A stretch of DNA of 64,000 nucleotides from Vitis vinifera (taxonomy: Eukaryota > Streptophyta > Magnoliopsida > Vitales > Vitaceae), in contig NC_081816.1 in NCBI RefSeq assembly GCF_030704535.1, positions 9,350,001 to 9,414,000 on the forward strand. Reading direction: 5' to 3'. The notes under the pieces are model-generated. The model made no database searches, was not told the origin of the DNA, and saw only the letters and a program-made list of their open reading frames with translations. This document shows, piece by piece, positions 9,716 to 22,000 of the stretch. The number at the start of each line of letters is the position of its first letter. The first letter of the stretch is position 1. A program made the translations under genes and the position numbers.

Positions 9716-12700
9716 TAGACACGTGCAAAAGACCAATCTAATGGCCAGACATCCCTTTGGAATTCTAACACATAAATGGAGGTATACCTGTTTAGAGTTT
9801 CTGGTTCAATGTCCTGATCCATGGTGTATATATGGTCTATTCTACTATTGAAAGCAAAGCAAATCTATACTTTTCATAGGATTTTTCTTACTAATTTCAT
9901 CTCTTTTTCCTAAAATTGATGGGCAACCACATAAATAGATCATTTCACAATGAATCAAGAATAGTAACTAGATTATTAAAGAAATAAAAAGTTAGAAGAT
10001 AAAATTAACATGATGAGATATCGATGTAAATTAAAATTATGAGATTGATATGGAGAATGATAACAATTTTATAATTCTTCAAGTGAGGTTTTCGTGTGAA
10101 AAGTGTTTCTAGAAACAATTTTATAGAACGGTTTATGAAAATTGTTGTTCTCTAAAACAAAAGTATGTCTAGGACTTGAAAAAATATTCGTAATTATTCT
10201 CTATATTTATATAATGTTTTTTCAACATAACAATCAGAAAACAACGGAAAATAAGTAAATCAATTTTTTTTATATGTATAAAGATTAAATAATTTAAAAA
10301 TATATAAATTTCTAATTAATTTTAATTATATTTTCTTTTATTTTATATTTTTAATGTAAAATCAAATATACAAAAAATTATTTTCATTAACATTTTCTTT
10401 CTTTTTTTTGTAGTTTCCGGAACCAAACATAGTTTTAATAAGAAAATATCATCAACACTTTGAAATACCTTTTTAACCTATACCCACATGTAATATAATA
10501 TGTAGCATAAACTCCATTGAAGAGTAAAACTTAATTGAACTAAACACAAATTCTTTCTAAAGCAATATTAAACATCATCACGAGTGTAGTAGATGCTTAG
10601 AGTTTATACTTTATTTGGGTCATGTAATGTTCGGGGCAAAATACAATTAAATTTTTAGACAAAGAGTATGTACTAGCATTTAAGATAGTAATTGTGTACA
10701 TAAAATTAAAAAAAAAAAAAAAAAAGGAAGAAGTTTATTTACATATGTTAAAAAGAGTGAATTGCCCTTATTTTTTATTTCATTTTAAATAAAATACTTT
10801 AACCAAGTTCTTTTTCGATAAAATAATTTGTACATTATTGAAATATTAATATCCATATTTTATCATTATTTCTTAATACAAAAAACACCATTCATATTTT
10901 ACTAAATATTATTGATAAAATTGTTTTGTTAATTTTCCACAAAATTTAAATAGAATTTAATTTAATATTAATATAAAATCGAAATGAAAATCCTTTTACC
11001 TTTTACAGTTGACACACCCTTTTTTTTCTCTCTAAAAATTGTTTGCAATCAATCAAGCTATGCAGTTTTTATTTTCCATTTTTAAAAACAAAAAGATACT
11101 AACTTGAGTTTTTGACTCACCTTCACCACAGTTTTTCTTTTATAGAACCCTTATTTTCAAGGTTTCATCCTATTCTAAAATGGTTTTGCTTTATTTCAAC
11201 ATATATTTAAAATTTGATGTTAAATTGTCATTGAACTAAAACTTAGAAGTAAGTTATAGAAAACAAATGAAAACATACAAAATACTTTCGAAAACCTTTT
11301 CCTCAAAACAATTGAGCATTTAATAACTTCAAAAAAACAAAATTGTTTTCAAAAACATCTACAAACAAGCTTTTAACTTTTCAGTTTATAACCATGCATA
11401 TGTAAACCCTTTTCTGCTCATTATCGCAAGGGCTTTTCCCCAGCCATGCATGAGAAAACACAAGAGAATAGAACTCCATTCTCCATTTCTCTAAACGAAC
11501 TTCATCACCCCTTTGGCTTCCTTAATAAAAATCTCAGCTATCATCCAGGCTTAATGGTGCCCAAAATCTCAGAATCAGCTGTCAAATCCCGGGGAAAAAC
11601 ACCCTTTAATTTCAGTATTGAAGGCCATACACCCATACAATTAATTATAATTCCAGTTTTTACATAAATAAAAGGACAAGACAAATTTTAAAAAAAAAAA
11701 ATCCACCAAAACCAAATACAAGACCTACTGGCTTCATAGCAACTAAACGTCAAATTCCAGGATAGGCACAGGCACAGGACCAATTTGACGCAGGGGAAGG
11801 GCTAGTTTCCAACACTAAGCTAAACCGCCTACAATCCATAACCGACATTTAGTAAAGCTCAAAAATGAACCCAAATGGACAACAAAAACTCAATTTGCAG
11901 CAGCTGCAGTAGCATAAGATTAAGGCTGCAAGTTGGAGGGACGCGAAGGTGTAGCAGCAGAGATGACTCGCTGAGAATCAGGTAGGTTGGCAGCAACTGA
12001 TAGAAGCCAGCCGTGCAAAACTGAGTTCCAGGAGAAGGTTGTCTGTGGTTGGCAAAAGAAGAGCTACTCCTCAAAGGGTGGGCATTAAATAGCAGTGGCT
12101 GGGGGCAGCAGCATCCAATGGATGATCTTTTCAGTTATTGTTATCTTCTTCCCTACCAAGTTGGTTGTTCTCAATGGTCCTATCCATTACGAGGACCTTC
12201 ATTACAGAGCTCATTCCATGTTCGTTCAACAGTTTTGAACCATTAGAGAGATATAAATTTAAACAGAACTAACAACCTCATATTCAATATTTTGAAGGTT
12301 CTTCATTGAACCCCGCATCTATAGCCAACAAAGGCAGTGAAGGTGATCATATGATAAAATTGTTTCCCAGACATAAATAGATAAGTCTTGCTAAACTTAT
12401 CTTCGACTAGTTCACATTAAAATGAATTTGCCCTGTATACAAGTTTCCACACTTCAACTAGGTCATAAGGTTTGTGTTTGAAAAGAGTTGGTTTGGTATT
12501 TACTCTCATAAATGAAATGGTCCAACCCAAGGCATGGCGGCTGAGTTCCAAAGCAAAATGCTCAATTCAACTATAAATTCTCCAGTAAATTAGACGTTTA
12601 GAAAGGACAGGCTAGAGGAATTCTATAGCAAATTAGAATTTCAGAAACAATGTCCTACACATCCATGCAATTAAAGTACTCTATTAGTGCCACCTGAAAA

Positions 12701-13072
12701 TGCAAGCATAAGGCTACATTGCAAGCTAACTCCACATATTTCACCACTCTTGGGTCAATTTCTGAAAGAAGGGATAGAATTCAATTGAGCAGCACTCACC
12801 TGAAAATATCAACCTACCTTATAGCAGCAATTTGGAGATTATCCACTTGCCTCTAGAAAAACATTCACACAATTTAAATCAATCCCAAGCTTAAGAATAA
12901 AAACCCCTCCATGTAGCAGAAGTAGATAAAGGAGAAAAAGGGGTCTTGCTCAGAGAAGTGAACAACCTACCTCTTAAGTCTCCAGTTAAAGAACAATCCG
13001 GGTGAATGGAATATAATAAAACCCCTCAGACCATAATTTAAGGTACATTAAATGCTCAGTGCTGAAGTTATC
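9716..13072. other. AT-rich intergenic stretch; 3' flank of TAF15b gene
   Basis: 9,716-11,400 is AT-rich and shows no coding signal. It contains module B (10,935-11,105), a copy of 6,350-6,540. 11,400-13,072 is less AT-rich and must include the 3' UTR of the minus-strand TAF15b gene, whose stop is at 13,073. The poly(A) site is not resolved. The short open frames here have no recognisable features. Confidence 0.5.
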
Positions 13073-16000
13073 TCAGTATGGACGCGAACGATTTCCACCA
13101 TGATGATGTCTATCTGGACCAGAACCTGCATTGTCCCTGTAATTGTCTCTGCGCCGGTCCCCACCACCATAGCCACCTCTACCACCACCCCTGTAGCACA
13201 AAGATTAACCATTCATACAGCATCTAAAAATCATTGGACAATTTCTCAGGAAACCATCAAGCAGTATAAAAAACAAGAAAGCGTGTTCCCCCATTTTTTA
13301 CTATATGGACACTTCTAGCAGAGAACAAAAGACTATCATTTATCTAAAGTATATGCAAATCAATAAAGAAAAGAAAAGTCAAGACTTCAGAAGATGAACC
13401 TTAAACTCAGAGATGAAAGCAATGGTCCAGATCTATACCATCAAAAAACACAGATCCGAATGTTTTGGATTTTCAAGTAAAAACATACTGAGAAATATAT
13501 ACTTGACCTTGACACATGACCTCAAAGACAAACAACAGTATAGGAAAGAAATAGCACAACTATTCATTGGGATAGTAGAAGAGTGTCCTACAATAAAAAT
13601 GCTGAAGGGGGCAATTCAATTTGGCCCTCGCTAAGAAACCAAACCAGGCCAAAAGTTTAATATAGGAAGAAAAGTCTTAGCCTCACTTTGAAGATGACAA
13701 AGAATCCAGTCAGATATGTGCACATCAAACCAATGGCCAATTAACCTCACTAAACAAACATGCACTGATGGGCAGGCACCATCCAACCAGTTCAAATAGG
13801 CAAAATAGTTAAAGATGGAAACAGCTGAATGCAATGGACAACCCACACTAAGAATGCTGCTTCCATTCAGAACAGGAGAGGCCAGAGGTCCCATGCATTT
13901 TCATTTTCAAAAAAACTTTTATTCCCTACCCAAATCAACATTGTAACTGCTCAAGCTCAATCCCAAAATTTTCCATCTTGACTCATCAAATCTTGGAAAT
14001 TTATGTCCAAGAACATCAAAAATCACATATAAAGATCAAATTAAGTCCTCACAAAGGAGCAGGGATCACACCAAGAATGCAAGAGAACCTATGATGGTTA
14101 TTTGTTCATCAGGTACCAAACAAACACATGAAATAGATACTTGGGGGAATAGTCTCATATTGTTGGGCATTGTTTTAATATAGTTCTTATGTGCCGATAA
14201 ATAAAGGCAAGAAGTGTTGATCTTTAGAGCTACCACTCAAGCAAAAGAGGTAAGTACTACTACTACTCTTTAGAGGCCCATAACTCCTTACATAGGATAT
14301 ACATCACATGGGAAGGGAATATGGTGTGAAGACACTGAGTTTGAAATCCAGTTTGGGGACTTTAGAAGATAAGGTCAAAATTGCTGCCTGCTTGATAGCT
14401 CAGGAGTGCTCATCTAGTCAAGACAGCATGTAGCCAACCCTAACCAGAAAACTACCTATTTGGCTCTAGCCCAATCAATTCATGGTAGGTGTGAGTTTAT
14501 ATGTGGTTCATAAAGAAATATGCAAAATTATTCACAGATACATATTGATATTTGTAACTAATTTCCAAACCCAAGTCAGCACAGAACTTCCAAGATAATT
14601 TGAGCACGGTTTGGTTGTCGTATCCATCCTTTTCATATTGCTATATTCATGGTTTCTATATTATTCTATAAAATGAATAGGTTTTCGAGATCAAAGAAAA
14701 AGATTATTTCAACTACTGAATTAACCGTCTTTCTCACAATCCCTAACCTGACAAAAGTCATTGAATCCTGATAATCTTCCAATTTAAATAATCAAACAAA
14801 ATAAGCAACAATATTTTATCGGGTGGATCAGATGAAATTAGTTTTCCCTCATATTGAGATAACCTCTGTCAAGTCACTAAATGATCTCTAATCCTTTGTA
14901 TTCCATGATCCCAAAGAATATTGGGCTCCAAAATCACATAGAAGATGTAAGCCATGAAACTTGAGAGGCCAGCAACTGGTAGTATGCAAAACTAATCAAG
15001 AATAACCACTAAAGCCTGACCATTCGACCTCCAAACTAATCACAGCCCAAATGGAACTACTTAAGAATTGAGAGTTCATAAATATAAAGGAACTTAAAGG
15101 TTTTCCATCTCAAGCAATAGGGAAGACATGTGGTATCCACATTCTAGGTGGTAAAGCTTCAATCTATTATTAGGTAGCAACAAACCCATAGACAAATGGA
15201 AACATTCAACTCTATAAATGCATCTGCTAAAGCATACAAGCAGCAAAAGGAGAAAACAGTATGCTTATTACAAATGGCCCCAAAAGACCCCAAACCAGTC
15301 CTTGGAAGGCCCACGCTAATTAACAAAGAGAAGGTATATTAAATGATGTGGTTGAAGGAGGAGGGCTTCAAGGATAAGTTGCAGGCTTAGTGGGAGAGTC
15401 TCAATTTCAGTGGATCTGCTAGTTTTGTTATGGCTGTTAAGCTGAAAGCCTTTACTGAGAGACTAGAACAGGAATGTCTTTGGTAAAGTTGAAGTTAACA
15501 AGGCTTTGGCTTTGAATCAGGTGGACTTTTGAGACAAAGTAGAGGCAGCTCAGCCACTTGCTGTTCATGAGTTGGAAGCTACGAGAGGTGCAAAGGAGGA
15601 TTTTAAAAAGTGGGTTCTCCTAGAAGAAATTTCTTAAGAGGCAAAAATCAAGGGAATTGTGACTGAAAGAGAGGGATAGAAACACTAGATTTTTCCACAA
15701 GATGACTAATGCGCACAGGAGGAGTTTGATGGCTCCGGTTAAAATCAATGGTACTTGGTTGATAGAGGATAATTAGATCAAAGGAATGGTGAATGAGTTT
15801 AAGTTTCTGTTGTCTACTGCAAGAGGGTGGAGGTCCAGTATTAGTGGTCTGTCTTTTGCAAGGTTGGAGGCTGTTGAAAGAGCTAGGCTGGAGGAGCCTT
15901 TTTCTGAGCTAGAGGTTTTCGAGGCTCTTAAGGACTTTAGTGGAGACAAAGCGCCAGGGCCTAATGGTTTTTCTATGGCTTTCTGGCAATCCTCATGGGG

Positions 16001-19000
16001 GTTAGTGAAGGAGGAGGTCATGGCGTTTTTCAGGGAGTTTCATGACCAAAACTGTTTTGTCACAAGTTTGAATGCAACTTTCCTACTTTTGATCCTAAAA
16101 AAAGGGGGTGCAGAATATTTAAGGGATTTCAGGCCAATCAGGTTGGTGGGAGGATTATACAAGTGGTTAGCTAAAGTGTTAGTCAATTGGTTAAAGCTGA
16201 TAGTGGGTAAGGTGGTTTCCAAGGCCCAAAATGCCTTTGAGGGTAGACAAATCGTAGATGTCGCCCTTGTTGCTAATGACGTCATAGATTCGATTTTGAA
16301 GAGCAATGAGGGGGCGGTGTTGTGCAAGCTTGATATAGAGAAGGCGTATGATCATATGGACTGATCCTTTCTTTTAGTTATGGGTGTGATGGGTTTTGGG
16401 GAGAAATGACTCCGATGGATGCAATGGTGCATCTCTATAGCTAGTTTTTCCGTTTTGATTAACGGGACTTCCTTAGGCTTCTTCCAAAGTTCTAGGGGTT
16501 TAAGAAAAGGGGGCCCACTCTCACCGTACTTATTTGTGATTGCTATCACTTAGCTGCCTTCTAAGGAGAGCTATAAATCCCAATTTTTTGTCAGCTTGTA
16601 AGGTGAGGGGTAGAGGTGGCGAAGGGGCTCACGTGTCCCATTTATTGTTCGTCGATGACACGTTGGTTTTCTGTGGGGCTTCTCAAGATCAGATGACGTA
16701 TTTAAGTTGGACTCTAATGTGGTTTAACATCATTTCGGGGTTGAGAATTAATTTGGATAAAAGTGAGTTAATCTCAGTGGGATGTGTGGAAAACGTGGAG
16801 GCTTAGGCTGCAAAACTTGGTTGTAGGGTTGGGAGTCTCCCCTCCTCTTATTTGGGATTACCTTTGGGAGCTCCTTTTAAGTCTGTGGCTATCTGGGATA
16901 GAGTGAAGGAGAGGTTTCGAAAGACATTGGCAATGTGGAAAAGACAATACATCTCCAAAGGAGGGAGGCTCACTTTGATTCAGAGTACTTTGGTTAGCTT
17001 GCCCATTTATTTCATGTATGTGCTTACTTTACCTAGGATGGTCAGATTGAGGTTAGAACAAATTCAAAGGGATTTTTTGTAGGGAGGTGGGGCTCTTGAA
17101 TGGAAACCTCATCTTGTAAGATGGGCACTTGTTTGCTTAGACAAAAGAAAAGGGGGTTTGGGATGAAGTGTCTTTCTTCTCTTAATAAGGCGTTTTTATG
17201 CAAATAGAGTTAGGGGTTTGAAAATGAGAGAGGGGGACTTTTGGAATCAAGTGATTAGGGGAAAATGTGGGGAGGAGCAAGGGGGTTGGTGTTCCAAGGA
17301 ATTGAGGGATGGATATGGTGTGGGGCTGTGGAAAGCAACTAGGAGGGAGTGGCATGTTGTAAGCAGTAAATTCTCCTTTGTGGTGAGCAATGGTTAGAGG
17401 GTGAAATTTTAGAAGGATAGATGATGTGGAGATTCACCTTTGTGTGTTGTTTTTCCTACTTTATTTGTTCTAGTTGCTTCCAAGGACACCTAGCTAAAAA
17501 ATGTGTGGAGTTTCACTGAGGGAGGGGGGAGTTGGAGCCCGCATTTTTCTAGACCCTTCAATGATTGGGAGATGGAGGAGGTGCATAGATTTTTATTAGG
17601 CCTTAATGGAAAGAGTGTTTAGTGGGATTTGAATCAGGCCCTTCAATCTCTTTCCCATCGAATGTCATTTGGAAATCATGTATGCAGCCCAAAATGAGTT
17701 TTTTTGAGTGGGAAGCCACTTAGGGAAAGGCTCTTACATTGGACCAACTTCTAAAAAGAGGATGGCCTTTAGCAAATAGATGCTACCTTTGCCAAATGCA
17801 TGAGGAATCGATAGATCATATCCTCCTCCACTGTGCCAAGACAAGGACTCTTTGGGCGTTGACTTTCACTCTCTTTGGGGTGCAGTGGGTGCTGTCAGCC
17901 TCTATTAAGATGACGCTCTTGGGTTGGAACGGGTCCTTTGTGGGAAAAAAGAGAAGAGAAGTTTAGAGAGCATGCCCTTAATGTATTTTTTGGACGGTTT
18001 GGAAGGCAAGGAACAAAATTGCGTTTAAAATTGATGTGTTGTCCATTCAAAGACTTAAGAGTTCTTTTGTTTATTTTCTTTAGTCAAGGACAAAATTGTT
18101 CATAAAAGATGGTTTTTTTGGCTCCTCCACTTTTGAAGGCTGTTTTTCGTCCCAGTTGGGGAGGGGTGCATCTCTTCTATATCTTTTGAACCGTTATTTT
18201 AGTGTCTCTTTTCAATACGGTTTCTTCTCTTTTACTTATAAAAAAATAAATAAATAATGAGTACCCTCCAATCCAACTACCACAAATAAGCCACGCAAGC
18301 TTGATATGAGTTCTTAACTATTGAAACATCATTAACCACAAGGGACCAAATCCATTATCGGTATCCTATACACAAAAGGCTTAAAATTGTTAAAAACATC
18401 ATTGACCACAAGGATCTAATCTATTTTGTTTCTTGTTTTTATTTTTTTTCTTACAAGTATAGAGTAGTATATATATAAAAAGAGGCATCAAAATAGCAAC
18501 CCAAAGTATACAAGATAAATACAACCACCCCCACACAACTGAAATAAAAAAAAATAAAAATAAAAAATAAAAAACCTGCCAAAATGGAGGTACAAAAACA
18601 TTCTCACCCTTATCGAGAGCCCAACCAATCAATGAAACCAATTAGCGTCGAAGGATCATCATTTGTAAACAACTTAGTTTTGAAGGATCGTCCTTTACAA
18701 ACAACTTAGTTTCCAACCAAAAAAACAAACAAAAGAACATTTTAGTCTTTGGATGGAAAGCACGTCATCGTAGAAAGCAATTCTATTTTTTGCCTTCCAA
18801 ACCATCCAAAAGATGCATAAAGGGCCTACTCTCCAAACTTCCTTTCTCTTTTTGTCCACAAAGGACCCATCCCAACCCAAAAGTGTTAACCTAACCGAAG
18901 AAGGAAGCACACAAGAGACCCCAAAAATAGTAAAGAACACCTCCCATCAAGCCCTTGTTTTAACACAATGGAGAAGGATGTCATCTATAGATTCTTCATG

Positions 19001-22000
19001 CATTTGGCATGGATAACATCTATTCGCTATGGACCATCCTCTTTTCTGAATTTGGTTCAAGGTTAGAGATTTTCCCCACGTTGCTCACATAGCAAAGAAG
19101 CTCACCTTGGGCTGCACCCAAGGCTTCCAAATGATTTTCATTGGGAAAGATACTAGAGAACTCGACTCTAAGAATTTATAGAGAGACCTAACGGAGAACT
19201 TGCCACTCTTTCTCCCATTCCAAAGCACCCTATCATCCCCATCCCTCTGCACTCTCTTCCCATTCAGACACAACAAGAACCTCTCCACTTCATCCACCTC
19301 CTAATCATTTAAGGGTTTAGAGAAGAGAGGGCTCCAACTCCCCCCTCCATGAAAGAAACTCCAAACATCTTTTACCTAAGTGTCCTTGGAAACCGCTAAA
19401 GCATATAAAGTGGGAAAGGAATCACACAAAGGTATGGCCTGCATCACTTATCCTTCCAAAATTTCACCCTCCACCCATCACCCACACAAAGGAAAGTCTG
19501 CTGCTAACAAGGTGTCAATCCTTCTTAATTGTTTTCCACAACCCTACACCATACACGTCCCTTACTTCCTGAGAACACCATCCCCTCATTCCTCCCCATA
19601 CTTCCCCCTAATCACTTGGTTCCAAAAGGTCCCTCTCTCATTCGCAAACCGTCAACTCCATTTACAAAGAAGAGCCTTGTTGAGAGTAGAAAGGCACTTA
19701 ACCCCCGATCCCCATTTTCTTTTATTTAAGCAAATGGTTGCCCTCCTTACAAGATGAGGTTTCCGCTCAATAGCCCCACCTCCTCACAAAAAATCCCTCT
19801 TAATCTATTGTAGCCTCAACTTGACCATCCTGGGTATGGAAAGCAAATGTGAAATAAATAGACAAGCTAGCCAGAGTGCTTCGTATCAAGGTGATCCTCC
19901 CCTCCCTTAGAAATGTATTATCTCTTCCACATAACCAACCTTTTCCAAAACCTCTCCCCCACTCCATTCGAAGTAGCCACAAATTTAAAAGAAGCACCCA
20001 ACAACAACCCCAAGTAAGAGGAAGGGAGGCTTCCAACCTTACAACCAAGCTCTGCAACCAAGTCCTCCACATTATCCATAGATCCCACTGGAATTAACTC
20101 ACTTTTATCCAAATTAATTCTCAAGTCCGAAATGGCCTCAAACCACATAAGTAACCAGCATAAATACATCATTTGATCCTAAGAAATCTCACAAAATACA
20201 AGTATATCATTTGTGAACAATAAGTGGGAAACCTAAATCCCTTCACCACCTCTACCTCTCACCTGCAAGTCAACAAAAAACCCTCATTCACTTTTCTCCT
20301 TAGGAGGCAACCAAGTGCCTCCATTGCAATCACAAATCAATAGGGCAAGAGAGGATCTCTCTACCTTAGACCCCAAGAGATTGGAAAAAACCTAAGGAGG
20401 TTCCATTAACCAAAATGGAGAAACTAATTATGGATATACACCACTTAATTATGGAGAAACTAATTATGAGACAATGAAATGCTCCAATAAACAATTCTCT
20501 AAATCTTTGGAAATGGCTTCAATACGAATTGGCAAAAACCAATCGTTCAAGGCTCTCATGTTGATGAATTCTAGGGGAAAGTCAACTTGTGGTGCACCAA
20601 TGGGCTTATCTCAAGGTGGGAGGATTCCTTAACAGCTGGTCAACTATGGATATCAAGTTTCTCAAAAACTCCCAACAGTTGAAAAGGTAGAACCACCTAT
20701 GAATAGAAGGTTTCCCAAAAAAATATCCCCAAAAGGCAAAACCATCTACGGATAGTTGATTTCCAAAAAATTCTACAAAAACTGAGCTAGAACCATCTGG
20801 TTTTGGCTCGTCCTATTTGGGTGAGTACTACTTTGTTTCATGTCCTCAACACTCGACAGGTTATCCAATCTAGAGGATATTAACTTGAAGTGGGGCTCCA
20901 ATCAAGCATTCACAATTTCCTTGTGTTTCTTTACTAATTATAACTATTCATGCCATTCAACCTTGCAGAAACACACTACGGAAGTAAAAAAAAATAAAGG
21001 AGGTGAAGTAAAGGCGAACAATTTCTCTGGAAAGTCCAACCAATGTCTATAGGTTGGGCTCCCTTCCCCTATCAAAGGAGAAACTATTCAATAAACAAAT
21101 CTCACAATTCTCCAAAAAGATCTAGCTTACAAAAAAATAGAGGACACAGTCTATGACCATACATTCAACAATAATATGCTTCAAATATTACAAATAGAAA
21201 AGGGAAAAGATGTTGTCCCCATAAATATGCTAGTAATTAGCACAAATCTCTCTAGAAAGTCCAACCAATGTCTATAGGTTGAGCTCCCTTCCCCTATCAA
21301 AGGAGAAACTAATCAATAAACAAAGCTAACGATTCTCCAAAAAGATCCAGCCTATGCCACAATAGAGGACACAGTCTATGACCATACATTCAACAATAAT
21401 ATGCTTCAAATATTGCAAATAGAAAAGGGAATATGCATTCTCTATCACAAGGTGCTGTCTCCATAAATATGCTAGTAACAGTTAGATATAGAAAGCACTC
21501 AACAAAGGAAATTAGCACATAGAAGGCAGTAGAACTACAAGAGGAGAAAACAGCCATTGCAGAACAGTAAGAACAGACTTTACATTCATGCATATTAGCA
21601 TCACTAGCGGGTATGATAACCACAATTGCTAAACCCTTATCAACAAAATAGCATCTGAAAGTTGCTCATTAGATAGTGGGATGTGATCTAAACATCTTGA
21701 CTGGTTCTAGAAGTCACTAAATATTTGGGATAGAAAGAAACAATCCAATATTCATTTAGCACAACTCAAATCAAATTTGCAACTTAAACAAGAGAGATCA
21801 AGGTAACTCAAAGAGAGAGCACAAGGATGGGGGAGATACCCATGGCCAAAAGCAGGTGGAGCCCTTGGTGCAGACTTCTCTGCCATTGCAACATTGATTT
21901 TATAGCCCCTCATTTCATAATCTGATGGACAAGACAGAATAAGCATACAAAGAAAGTATGACAAACTAAATAAGAGAAAAGTTGATTGAAACATACTGTT

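Larger units (their letters stand above)
13191..21839 (-). other. 8.6-kb last intron of TAF15b, filled with LINE fragments
   Basis: Donor gtatct at 21,834-21,839 and acceptor ctacag at 13,191-13,196, read on the minus strand, bound this intron. It holds LINE-A (15,345-18,258, plus), LINE-B (18,425-20,450, minus) and a 225-bp tandem duplication (21,020-21,450). About 13,200-15,340 and 20,450-21,020 show nothing recognisable. Confidence 0.85.
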
